Assembly (NCBI GenBank): GCA_026214975.1
Contig: CM047814.1
Span: forward strand, 19,863,541-19,927,540
DNA from: Gentiana macrophylla
Taxonomy: Eukaryota > Streptophyta > Magnoliopsida > Gentianales > Gentianaceae
Length of the DNA: 64,000 nt
Reading direction: 5' to 3'
Shown: piece by piece, positions 35,139-45,359 of the stretch
How positions within the stretch are numbered: the stretch's first letter is position 1
How the letters are laid out: every line of letters starts with the position of its first letter
Made by a program: the position numbers and the translations under genes
Notes under the pieces: generated by a model
What the model was told of the DNA's origin: nothing
Database searches by the model: none
The model's input: only the letters and a program-made list of their open reading frames with translations

Positions 35139-35541
35139 TGTTAGAGTTTTTGTAGAAGGTTGAATGGAGAAGGCTAGGATGATGAGTGTGAGATGGAAAA
35201 GAATTGATAAGTTGGAGAAATTGGAGAAATGAATTTTATTGTATTGATTGCTTGATTCTTGATTGCTTGGTTCAAGTACATGGGGTAGTGCCATATATAT
35301 AGTCTCCATATGATGGCTCAAGATCCTTATGGAGTTTTCTAGATATGTCTTAATTTTTAACAATCACTACTAGTGCTACATGTATCTAGTAGCTTCCATT
35401 CTAGTAGAGTGTACCAATATTTCTAGTAGCTTCCATTCTAGTAGAGTGTAGTAATATTTTTCTAGTCTCTTACATACAACTAGAAGCTTCTATTCTAGAA
35501 ATTTCTTTTATTTTTCTAGAAATGTGTAGCACAACTTAACA
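35139..35541 (-). repeat. 3' LTR of the copia element
   Basis: Starts tgttagagtttttgtagaag and ends gcacaacttaaca on the plus strand. It differs from the other LTR at only a few positions (T-run length near 35457; ctagaagctt versus ctaagctt), which indicates a recent insertion. Confidence 0.92.
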
Positions 35542-37672
35542 CTCCTCCTTGGTACACATTTGGTGACACCTATCTTTTCTCATAATAGCTCGAACTTGTC
35601 TCTTGGTAGTGATTTTGTGAATATGTCGCCAACTGTTCTTCACTTACGCAATGCATGACTTCTATTTCTTTATTGGCCTGACTTCTGCGATGAAGTGGTA
35701 CTTGATTCTTATGTGCTTAGTTTTGTTGTGAAATCTGGGTTTTTCGCCATTGAAATTGCGAAATTTGCTGTCCTGATAGATCAATGTTGCTTCTTCGAGG
35801 CTCCCCAGTGTCCTCAAGTATGCGTTTGAGCCATATAGCTTGGCATGTTGTCAATCCGCCGCTACATATTCTCTTCTGCTTTGTTGATAGTGCAATTGTG
35901 TCTTGCTTTTTGTTGCCCAAGAGAATATTCACGAGCCCAAAGTGAATGCATAGCCGGATGTGCTTTTATCATCGATGATCCCGCCCAATCGCTATCAGTG
36001 TACCCAATCAATTTTGAGTCAGGACTCGATCCATACCAGATGCCATAATCCTTTGTACCTTGCAGATATCTTAGCACTCTTTTAGCTGCTCCGAAGTGAA
36101 CTTGACTTGGATATTGCATGAACCTTGAGAGATAACTTGTTGCAAACATAATATCAGGTCTTGTAGTTGTTAGATAGAGTAAACTTCCAATGAGACGCCG
36201 ATAGACCGTACAATCTGCTCTTGGCGTGCCATCTTCGCTCTTGAGTGCTTTGCTTTCAAGTGGAGTTGCACCACTCTTGCACCCTTTCATCTTGAATTTT
36301 TCAAGAAGACTATCTGTATATTTCTTTTGGGAAATGAAAATCCCATTTTGTTTTTGGTTTACCTCGATTCCAAGGAAGTAGTGCATTAATCCCAAGTCTG
36401 TCATTTCGAACGTCTTCATCATGTCTTGTCTAAAACTCTTGATCATGTCCTCATTGTTTCCAGTAAAGATGAGATCATCAACGTATAAGGAAACAATAAG
36501 TCTCGTGTCTTAATGTAAAGTGTAGGCTCGCTTTTGCTCCTCCTGAAACCTTGCGTGATGAAGTAATTATCAATTCTGCTATACCAAGCCCGTGGGGCTT
36601 GCTTGAGCCCATATAAAGCTTTCTTTAACTTTAGTACTTTGTCTTCTTCTCCTTTCACGATAAATCCTTGAGGCTGTTCCACGTAAATTTCTTCCTCAAG
36701 GTATCCATTGAGAAACGCTGATTTAACATCCAGCTGATGGATTTTCCATCCTTTTTGTGCAGAGAGGGCAATTAATGCACGTATCGTATCCAATCGTGCA
36801 ACAGGAGCAAATGTCTCGTTGTAATCCACTCCAAACTGTTGAGAGTAGCCTTTGGCTACAAGCCTTGCTTTGTGTTTTTGGATTGAGCCATCAGGATTAA
36901 GCTTTGTTTTATAGACCCACTTAACACCGATGACCTCTTTGTCTGGAGGTGGACTTACTAGCTCCCACGTTTCATTCTTGTTTATCATCTTAATTTCTTC
37001 TTCCATTGCTTTTCTCCAAACTTCTTCTTTGGAAGCTTCTTCATAACTTCCTGGTTCTATCAAGGTGAGATTGCATCTCTCATATATCTCACTCAAGGAT
37101 TTTGTTTTTCTTGGTGGTGTCTCTGGAGAAGAACTTTCATCTTGTGATGTTTCTTCAATGATAGCGCGAGCTGGTGATTCTGGTTGACGGTTGTCTTCTT
37201 CGTTGGTTCGTAGAAGTGGTGCCATATTAATAGTTTTCCTTTCAACTTCCTCTGTTTCCCAATTAAAGCTTGCATCCTCGTCAGATTCAACGTCTCGACT
37301 GACAATAAGCTTTCTTGTTCTTAAGCTATAGACACGGTAACCTTTTGATTGTGTACTATAGCCTAAGAAAATACCTTTCTCTGTCTTTTCATCCAATTTG
37401 CTTCTTTTCTCTTTTGGAATGTGAACATAACAGATGGAGCCGAAGACTCTAAGATGCTTTGCCGATGGCTTTCGCCCACTCCAGGCTTCGAATGGTGTTT
37501 TGTCCTGAACGGCTTTGGTTGGACATCTGTTTAGCAAGTAGACTGCGGTATGCACCGCCTCCGCCTGAATGTTTTCGGAAGTCCTTTCTCCATTAGCATA
37601 GCTCTTGCTTTGTCTCCATAACGGTTCTATTTTTTGCGTTCGATACACCATTTTGTTCTGGAGCGTATCCAA
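35542..37672 (-). pseudogene. Copia pol: integrase end, RT and RNase H
   Basis: The long frame 37672-36443 (409 codons) holds the integrase C-terminal GKxP-type region (FEAWSGRKPSAKHLRVFG), then RT from WELVSPPPDKEVIGVKWVYK to KLKKALYGLKQAPRAWY. A frame change near 36500 separates it from the catalytic box SLYVDDLIFTGN and the frame 36446-35862, which runs through LGLMHYFLGIEV and YRRLIGSLLYLTTTRPDI into RNase H (YTDSDWAG). The RNase H end (HIRIKYHFIR-type region, then FTKSLPRDKFELLREKIG) is scrambled here at 35862-35560. The same stretch is more intact in the duplicate at 39927-40140. Confidence 0.88.
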
Positions 37673-38157
37673 CTGTCAATTGATGCTCCACGCCTTCATC
37701 TTCACAGAACTTGTTGAATTCTCTAGATGTATGTTCTTTGCCTCGATCACTTCTTATGGTCTTCATGTAGTGACCACTTTGTTTCTCGACATAGGCCTTA
37801 TATTTTTTAAATATTTCATATACTTGCGATCTTTCACGCATAAAATAAACCCATGTCATTCGGTAAAATCATCAATGAAGAGAATGAAGTACCTATTTTG
37901 TTCATGTGAAGAGAGTGCGCATTGGGCCACAAACGTCTGTGCACCAATTCTAATGGCTCTTCGCTCTCCAAGCTTTTCCAACAGAAATGGTTGTCGATGT
38001 TGTTTCCGAGCATGCATCCTTCACAAACACGATCGGGTGCCTTTATAGTCGGGAGATCTTTCATCATGTTCTTTCGATGTAGTATTTTTAATCCATTGAA
38101 ATTGAAGTGACCAAGCCTTACGTACCATAACCACGAGTCGTCAACTTGTGCCTTCAT
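37593..38157 (-). pseudogene. Copia GAG-pre-integrase and integrase core
   Basis: Frame 38157-37834 gives the pre-integrase zinc-binding region (WLWYVRLGHFNFNGLKIL, then CEGCMLGN). Frame 37859-37593 gives the core with IRSDRGKEHTSREFNKFCED and HQLTVGYAPEQNGVSNAKNRT, including the second catalytic Asp (RSDRG) and the conserved PQQNG-like box carrying the region's Glu-bearing helix. Integrase inserts the cDNA into the chromosome. The two frames overlap but differ in phase, so at least one indel is present. Confidence 0.82.
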
Positions 38158-38639
38158 TGCGACATCTCTTGCATAACTCCATTGGATCGGAAAGCATCGT
38201 TTTCCTTCATTTTTATTTTTGCAATTTGAAGAGATTTATCTTTTTTATCATATATTGTACAGAATCTCCTTCAAAATGCAACGAGTATCCTTTCTCCATC
38301 ATTTGCCCGACACTCAATAGATTTTGATCTATACTCGGAACCAAGAGCACCTCATTTATGTATCTCTTGCCCTTCTTTGTGTTAATGACAATAGTGCCTT
38401 TTCACCGTAGCCTCCATAAATTCGCCATTTCCTATCTTAATATTTGTCTTGAATTTTTCAAGATGGTAAAATATAGATTCATCTTTTGTCATGTGATTGT
38501 TGCAACCCTTCGTCAAGATACCATGTATCTTTCTTTTCCTCTGTTGCTACTTAACAGGCATAGAAGAGATTGTCTTCGACGTCCTTTTCTTCAGAAAAGT
38601 TAGCTTGATGATTCCTTTTGATTGACATACCTTCTCGAC

Positions 38640-39473
38640 GTGACCAAATTTCTTGCAATTTTTGCATTGTGGTTTTCCTTTAAACCAACAATCTTTCTCT
38701 AAATGGCTTTTCCTCTTGCATATACCACAAGGAGAAAATGTTTTGTTTGGAGGCTGTGTATTTTAGAACCTTCATTTGATCTCCGATCATTTTGTTTTGA
38801 TTTTTGTGACGGAGTTTTGAACTTAGATTGAAAAGCATTTTGGTTGTGCCTTCGTGACGCCTTTCCAATCTATGTTCATGAGCTTCTAAAGACCCCATCA
38901 ATTCTCAAGGAGACAATTTTTCCAAATCTTTTATTTGCGCTCAATAGTTTGTAATGATTGGATCATATTTTACTGTACATGTAATTAATATTTTTCCCCA
39001 ATTTTCTTCTGGGACGTCTTCTCCATTCGCTCGCAATTGATTTGCTAATGAATCTACTCTTGTGTAGTAGTCTTTAGCATTCTCGAATCTTTCATTTTTA
39101 AATTCTCAAATTTCTCCTCAATGAATGGAGTTTTGAGACTCGTACCTTTCATTGCCTTGAAACTCCTCCCGCAACTTATCTATCGCTTCTTTAGCCGCGT
39201 CTTGGCACTCATGATTCTCGGAAACAATTCTTGATCAAGCTTTAGCTGAAGGGCTAATAATGCTTGAGCATCTTTCTGTTGATTCTCCTTGAGTTCTTTC
39301 TTTTGTGCGGTAGATAAATTTGAGATGTCGTCGGGGATGCTAAATCCCTTACTTACGATATCCCATAAATCTTGAGCACAAAAATAGGTTCTCATTTTAA
39401 TGAACCAATAGTCGAAATTTTCACCCCGGAAAATTGGAACCGGAATGGATGAGCGGAGTGTGTAATCTGCCAT
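38640..39473 (-). pseudogene. Copia gag with two zinc knuckles
   Basis: Starts MADYTLRSSIPVPIFRGEN at 39473 and continues with YWFIKMRTYFCAQDLWDIV, the DUF4219/UBN2 capsid region of copia Gag. It is broken near 39180 and again before 38900. Near 38735-38650 the minus strand encodes two CCHC knuckles, CGICKRKSHLEKDC and CKNCKKFGHVEKVC, both C-x2-C-x4-H-x4-C, as in several plant copia lineages. Gag packages the element RNA. The region between the knuckles and 38160 corresponds to the aspartic protease but is heavily broken. Confidence 0.82.
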
Positions 39474-39511
39474 GATGTTGATTTCGCCCAGTTGTAGTTG
39501 TGTCGAAACCG

Positions 39512-39525
39512 AGCTCCGATACCAC
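39512..39525 (-). promoter_or_regulatory. Copia primer-binding site (initiator tRNA-Met type)
   Basis: Minus strand TGGTATCGGAGC directly inside the 39527 LTR end, one base from the complement of initiator tRNA-Met. Confirms minus orientation. Confidence 0.85.
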
Positions 39526-39526
39526 T

Positions 39527-39926
39527 TGTTAGAGTTTTTGTAGAAGGTTGAATGGAGAAGGCTAGGATGATGAGTGTGAGATGGAAAAGAATTGATAAGT
39601 TGGAGAAATTGGAGAAATGAATTTTATTGTATTGATTGCTTGATTCTTGATTGCTTGGTTCAAGTACATGGGGTAGTGCCATATATATAGTCTCCATATG
39701 ATGGCTCAAGATCCTTATGGAGTTTTCTAGATATGTCTTAATTTTTAACAATCACTACTAGTGCTACATGTATCTAGTAGCTTCCATTCTAGTAGAGTGT
39801 ACCAATATTTCTAGTAGCTTCCATTCTAGTAGAGTGTAGTAATATTTTCTAGTCTCTTACATACAACTAAGCTTCTATTCTAGAAATTTCTTTTATTTTT
39901 CTAGAAATGTGTAGCACAACTTAACA
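39527..39926 (-). repeat. 5' LTR of the copia element
   Basis: Same termini as the other LTR. It should be followed on the plus strand by host DNA but is followed instead by a second copy of the element's pol end. Confidence 0.92.
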
Positions 39927-40140
39927 CTCCTCCTTGGTACACATTTCAGTGACACCTATCTTTTCTCGCAATAGCTCGAACTTGTCTCTTGGTAGTGATT
40001 TTGTGAATATGTCGGCCAACTGTTCTTCACTTCTGCAATGCATGACTTCTATTTCTTTATTGGCCACAGCTTCTCTGATGAAGTGGTACTTGATTCTTAT
40101 GTGCTTAGTTTTGTTGTGAAATACTGGGTTTTTCGCCTGC
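39927..40140 (-). pseudogene. Extra copy of the copia RNase H end outside the LTR
   Basis: About 212 bp matching 35542-35755, the 3' end of pol. Minus-strand frame 40142-39921 reads KTKHIRIKYHFIREAVANKE and IFTKSLPRDKFELLREKIG. It lies beyond the 5' LTR, so the locus has the order pol end, LTR, element, LTR. At about 40138 it joins host-like sequence (tgcatttcttcttctgc). The likely origin is LTR recombination giving an element array sharing LTRs, followed by deletion. Confidence 0.85.
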
Positions 40141-40305
40141 ATTTCTTCTTCTGCATTTCTTCAATTTGCTTCTTCTCTGCATTTCTTCTGCAAAATTGAG
40201 TATATCCCACACACAAAAAAATTAATCCTCATCATAAAAAAGGATATTTCTAAGCGAAATGTATTCCATCTACTTCTTTCCCCTTGAATACATAAGTATT
40301 GAAAT

Positions 40306-41435
40306 ACCTTTCCCTATGATGCATGGATACGCCACTTTCTGCCGTATCGCTGCGTATCCGATACGCCTTGCGGATCTGGATACGGCAAGGATACGCAAGA
40401 TACGCCATGGGATACGATATCGGGGTGATTTGTAGTTTGAAAACTTCGGATACGGCATTTAGGATACACCAATTCCGATAGGATACGTGTATCGGCCTTG
40501 AGATACGCCATTGTGAGATTTTTTATTTATTTTTAAATATGGAAAATAAAAGTTTGTGCCCTTTCAGTCCCCAAAAAATCCACCGTCCCAAGCTTTCCCT
40601 TCCATCTTCCACTGTTAATCCCAATATACACTCTTGGTTTTCTATGAATCACAATAACTCTATAAAAAGAAACAACCAAATAGCAATTAAACTCATTAAC
40701 TCACTTTGAATCAACTCTTCCACTCCTAAAATTATCACTTTGAATCAACTCTTTCACTCCTAAAATTATAACTCCGATTTGAAGGTGTGGTGACCGGCTA
40801 AGCTCGGCACGGCAGCGGTGCTTTCCCGTTTGATGAGGCTATTCCGGAAGCCACGGTACTCTTTTTCGAAAGAACCCAGGTAAGAAAAGTATGAAAAATG
40901 CAGATTGTTTTTCATTCATCATGTACTGTGTATTTTTTTATTCATAATTTTTATACTTGCAAGAAGTTGTTTCTGGGTTGACTTTCTTTATTTGATATTG
41001 AATCTTGGGTGCTTGGATTATTATTTAGATAAATAGTTATTTGGTGGTGTGCTTTTTTTTTTTCCCGAAGGGTTGACTCTATCTTGGCTGTTTTATCAAT
41101 CCTGTTTGGTTTGCCTTTGTTGAATCTTTAACTGGATAATTTTGCTTTTAGCCTATATGTATTAAGCTTGAATGTTGCTAAAAAAAATATGTTTGAATAA
41201 GTTTGTTGTTTTTTCGGTTAAGCATATGACTTCAAGCTTTGAAAAAAATATTATATTATGAATTGGTTTTTAAGTTATTTATATTTACAATTTGGTCCTT
41301 GCATTTTAATTATTTACAGTTTGGTCCTTATATTTTCATTATTTACAAATACACCCCGTATCCGTATCCTATATTTTACGAAAATCTCGTATCCGCGTAT
41401 CCCGTATCCGTATCCGTGCATCCTAGACCTTTCCC
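40306..41435. mobile_element. Small MULE-like element with captured exon, copy A
   Basis: The element spans 40315-41426 between two copies of acctttccc (40306-40314, 41427-41435), a 9-bp duplication. The ends are inverted repeats: TATGATGCATGGATACG at left, and at right, reversed, TAGGATGCACGGATACG (15 of 17). Further ggatacg/cgtatcc words cluster at both ends. The interior has no transposase but includes a leader-like stretch and an exon-like segment with a canonical donor (40780-40879), resembling a Pack-MULE. Copy B has the same element with the same flanks (59752-60886), so insertion predates the duplication. Confidence 0.7.
40780..40879 (+). pseudogene. Exon-like segment in the MULE-like element, copy A
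   Basis: A stretch ending ...aaagaacccag|gtaag. In copy B (60225-60326) one frame reads LSRLTGYSGSHGTLFRKNP, a Ser/Arg-rich, acid-poor sequence that could be an organelle transit peptide. Copy A differs by tgatgag versus tgacag, which breaks that frame. Upstream 40560-40780 looks like a 5' leader. The donor gene is not recognised. Confidence 0.35.
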
Positions 41436-41448
41436 ATCAAGCGAAATA

Positions 41449-41512
<64 letters not shown>

Positions 41513-41513
41513 T
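41449..41513. repeat. (TA)n microsatellite, copy A
   Basis: A TA dinucleotide tract with one C interruption, just after the MULE-like element. The matching tract in copy B (60900-60962) differs in length and in the position of the C. Frames rich in Ile-Tyr here are artefacts. Confidence 0.95.
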
Positions 41514-41519
41514 TATGTG

Positions 41520-43557
41520 GCAAAATTGGTTTCTTATTAGCCTGTAAATGCTCCTCAAGCAGAAACTATAGATGTTTTCTTAAAACACTTTGACCCTTTA
41601 TGACCAATACAATAAAAAAATGGACAATATGACAACCATACCTCATATATATAAGCTTAAAGGGATGAAGAAAAACAAGATGTATATATCGTATCGAGAC
41701 CAAAATAGTCATATTACCGGTAGAGCTGGATGAAAATGGACATTATTGTGCATGGTGCTTGCTAGATGTCTATCACGCCGACAAGTTAAATAAGAGTATT
41801 AGAGACATAAAGGCTTAATTCAGCCTTTAGATCGAGATACCCGTTTGGAAATGAGAGCATATGACGATGGGCTTCATTATGGGAGTACCTAAGGTTCTGG
41901 GTGTAATAGACACCATATGGTTTGTCTTCCCAGGTTTTCCTTGGATCCCTTTTGGTAGACGACACTCATTAGCGGCATTCATGTTCACTTTAATTTCCTA
42001 CTTTAAATGTTTTTTCAGACAAGAATCAGGCTACTCAGTAGGAGGAAGATAGTTGCCTCGCGGAAAAATTTAGCTGAATTTAGACCCATTAATGGTGTTG
42101 TGCGGATCTTTATCTTTTTTGATGACGGTGAATTGATTCTGATACTGAAGTACTCGTGAAGATATATTAAAATTAAGTAGACTCTACCTTTTTTCGTGTT
42201 GGGACTTGGGAGACATGTTACATTTGGATGGTGTAACATTCTTGCCAACCACGAGGTCTCGTGTTCCCGAGACTTTGCTTTGCGGCAAGGCCGAACGGTT
42301 CAATTTGTGAAATTGATGGTAAGTTTTGGGTCGGATGATAACATCGTTATAATTCCACTCCTCAATGTTGCATTAACGACCGTCTTTAGAAAATTTTATT
42401 ATAATCATTGACCATCAAACTTAACAAAGGCTTTCAAAACAAAAAAAGTAAAAGTTGATTTTTTACTTTATATGTCAAATTGTTTCATTTTAGAGAAAAG
42501 ACACTTTTACCCGGCCTCTACTGTTTGGCATATGAATCATTTAACCCCTCAAGGTTTATTATTATATGGTTCGTCTCATTAGGTCCTTAGGGTTTGATGA
42601 AAACCTCAACAACAATTTTTTTTATTAGGATTTCTATACAACCATAGGGAGGTAAATAGTTTCAAATAGAAAACTCATGGGATAATGCGTCTCGTATGGA
42701 AAACCACATGGGGCAAAGTGTGGCTATGTTGTACAAAAATATTCCCTTTTACCTCAAGGATTTGTATATTCGGTTTGCGTCAAACACTAGGCGGGCAAAC
42801 CATATATAATAAAAAGAAAAACACAACGGATTGAAAACTTCATATGCCACTGTTGAAATTGAATTCCCCTTCTTCGACAATTGAATCAAATTCCGCCATT
42901 GAAATCCTCTACTACTACAATTGAATTCCCCTTCTTATCCCTCAGTCTGTTGAAATCCCTTCTTCTCCAGTCGAATTCCACTGTTCTTCAAATCTTCTAC
43001 AATCGAATTCCACTGTTGAATTTCCCTTCTTCTACATCGAATTCCCTTCTTCTGCATTAAATCCTCTTCTTCTACATTGGAATTTCAATGTTCTTCGTGT
43101 AGAAAACTGGTGGCCAAATCTTGTTATGAATTTAGTATCTTATCAACAAGATAGAGGAATTTTCGTATTTTTAGTCCTTCCGCTTTTTCCAATCTAATTT
43201 CGTGTAAATTGAGGTGCGATAATTTATTCCGGGAATGTCGATTTCGTTCAATTGTATTGATTCCACTAGTGTCGACTATTGGTCATGATTTAGGAAATAT
43301 AGGTTTTTGTTAGGAAGGACATGATTTATAAATAAACCAAGATGCAAGGATACCGATAATTAATCAGAACAAAACCTATGTAAATTTCCCAAAACACCCT
43401 TTTTCTATCTATATAAAATAAAAAAACCCTCCTTCCAAAAAAAAAAGGCATCATCGTTCAAAAAGAGATAATTGGTGGCTGACCCAGACGTCACGGGAGC
43501 ATCTGGGCCGGTGAAGGGTGGAGAGAACCATAGTTGAGAGGGAGACAATGAGAGCAA
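41520..43557. other. Non-coding host DNA, copy A
   Basis: No recognised gene. A short frame at 41861-42052 (MTMGFIMGVPKVLGVIDT...) is kept in copy B but has no family. A stretch at about 42220-42300 has a tRNA-like B-box context (ccacgaggtctcgtgttccc), possibly an old SINE. The part 42850-43080 is a diffuse repeat of gaattcc and cttcttct words. The 42745-42855 part has a relative at 10955-11052. Confidence 0.5.
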
Positions 43558-43830
43558 TTAGAATGAGCTGGTCCAGTGTTGGTGTGCTGGATTGGAAATT
43601 TGCTTATCATCAGAAGTGATGGTGGCCGGAGGTTGCAGTTTGGTGCCGTTTACGTTACCGAATAGGACGTAACATTCGAGAAGGGATCGAAACTGAATCT
43701 TCCAGATTGCATAGTTGTCACGGGTCAATTTGATCGGTGCTAGAACCCCTGAATTGATGGGGACGAGTGGGGACAGAGAGGTCGCGTCAACAGTGGCGGC
43801 GGCGGGAGAAGTGATGGTGGAGGAGGTGGA
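43558..43830 (-). pseudogene. Orphan copia Gag N-terminal domain, copy A
   Basis: Frame from MSTSSTITSPAAATVDATS to a stop at 43558. It contains IKLTRDNYAIWKIQFRSLLE, the Gag N-terminal pattern of copia elements (Copia-like N-terminal/UBN2 family, 'L-x-x-x-N-Y-x-x-W'). It ends after PAHQHWTSSF with no LTR, protease or pol nearby. The frame is intact and almost unchanged in copy B (62991-63266). It may be a truncated element or an exapted fragment; nothing shows expression. Confidence 0.6.
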
Positions 43831-44194
43831 CATGACTGCAATTTCAGAAACTATTCCTCTCCTTTTTTTCTTTTTTTTTTTGGACAAAGATTTGAGAACG
43901 GAAAAGAAGAAAAAAGATGGGACGATTATTGTTGCCCCGATACCATAAAATGTTTGTGAAAATTTTGGATACCGGCGAGAGGGAGGCGATGATTAGGAGG
44001 GAGGCGTTGATTTCATCGCCGGCTGACTGGTGTGTGGAATTCCCAGCGCATCAGCAGCTGCAGCGCACTAGATTGAACGATTTGGGGATTAGGATTTGGG
44101 GAGGATAAGGAGGGGTGACGCTTGTGCCGCCGGAAGTTGCAGATGATTCCGACATTGAAGAAAGAAGAAGACGATGCTGAAAGTTTGGGGAGGA

Positions 44195-44475
44195 GAAGGA
44201 GGAACGTATCATTGTTACTATATTTTTTTGGTATTACTACATTTATTGTAACTACAAATTTTTTAACGTTACTACATTTTTTTGCTGTAACTTTATCTAT
44301 TTTAAGGGCTGTTTCTATTTGTTTATTGGCTGTTACTACATTTTTTGGGATGTTACTACTTATTTTTTGGACTGTTACCAATTGTTTATTGGATGTTACT
44401 ACATTTTATTGGCTGTTACTACTTGTTTCTCGGGTTGTTGCTACACTTCATCTAGTACGTGTTACTACATGTTAA
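44195..44475. repeat. Degenerate TGTTACTAC tandem array, copy A
   Basis: More than ten occurrences of ttactaca/gttactac words spaced 15-35 bp, with T-rich linkers. Duplicated at 63640-63910. The hydrophobic open frame across it (44122-44475) comes from the repeat and is not treated as a gene. Confidence 0.75.
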
Positions 44476-44618
44476 ATGTGTAAAATGAAAATCATGGGTA
44501 TTTCAGTCCATTAATTATAAATTTGTCATTTTTAATCACATAAAATGTAGTAACATCCTTCTATCCCCATTTATGATTTTTTTTTTGTCCTTCTGCCCCT
44601 TCCCCAAGGAAATATAAA

Positions 44619-45359
44619 AGAAAATTAGGGATTAGGACATTTTCCATATTTTTTTAATTAACAGTCCTAGTTAATATTTTTTATAGGCTGAAAGGACATA
44701 ATTAAAATTATATGACTAAATTGCCCTTGCTTAACCTGTTCTTATCTTTCAACTTTTGAAGATAAACTCAGTGTCGGCTCATTTTTATCCCTTTTGAAGA
44801 AACTGAATGTCGGAGAAAAAAATTTACACCGACGGACTTCCATTGTTTTGTTTCCTAATTCGGCTGTTCGATCATCTAATTGGAAGGATTCGTTCTCTGC
44901 AGATCCTCTATTCATCAGGTATGTTTTGGCAATTTTTTTCTATCTTACTGTTCAAAAGAATTAGAGATCCGAAATCTGAATTTTATAAGTTAAATTTCCA
45001 TCTTCTAATGAAATTGAGCATAAATGCGAGCTTCTTAAGTTTAATTGCTTCTTGATTCTGACTTTGATGTTTAATTTCTGAATACCGTGTGTTTCTTATG
45101 AGAAATAATCTGATTCACTGCTTATTTTCTATGATTCATGTTTTACCTCAATAGTGGAACAGAATTCTGAGTTTTATAAGTTAAATGTCAATCTTCCTAA
45201 TGGAATTGAACATAAATCTGAGCTTGTTAAGTTTATTTCGTTCTTCATGCTTCGTTTGATGTTTGTTTTGTATATACTCTATGTGTTTATGAGAAATACT
45301 GAAATAATGTGATTCACTGCTGATTTTCTCTGATTCGTTTGTTGTGTAGGTTTTTGAAG
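44619..45359. other. MULE left subterminal region and transposase leader
   Basis: Terminal sequence followed by A/T-rich DNA. The passage around 44980-45060 (gaaattgagcataaatctgagctt-like) recurs diverged at 45165-45240, suggesting a duplicated leader or intron. A frame starting MSEKKIYTDGLPLF at 44807 may be an upstream exon but has no family. The acceptor before the first recognised exon is tgtgtag at about 45349. Confidence 0.5.

Larger units (their letters stand above)
35139..39926 (-). mobile_element. Ty1/copia retrotransposon, young
   Basis: LTRs at 35139-35541 (403 bp) and 39527-39926 (400 bp) are nearly identical, with termini TGTTAG...TTAACA on the plus strand. On the minus strand the order is LTR, primer site, gag with two zinc knuckles, protease region, GAG-pre-integrase, integrase, RT, RNase H, LTR, the copia order. 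It lies about 190 bp after the PAP copy A stop codon. Copy B lacks it: ggctagtttgaaattcaattt is continuous at about 59611-59632. The far side is abnormal: 39927-40140 repeats the element's own pol end. Coding frames carry several breaks, some at CAG/CTG sites. Confidence 0.92.

Noticed and set aside
35004..35363. 119-codon minus-strand frame at the copia LTR
   Set aside because: The frame recurs in the other LTR (39392-39751) and lies in LTR sequence; it is not a protein of the element.
41239..41558. Frames with long Ile-Tyr runs
   Set aside because: Translation of the (TA)n microsatellite.
44122..44475. 117-codon hydrophobic frame that looks like a membrane protein
   Set aside because: Leu/Thr/Val-rich residues come directly from the TGTTACTAC tandem array; the frame diverges in the copy at 63554-63916 in step with the repeat.
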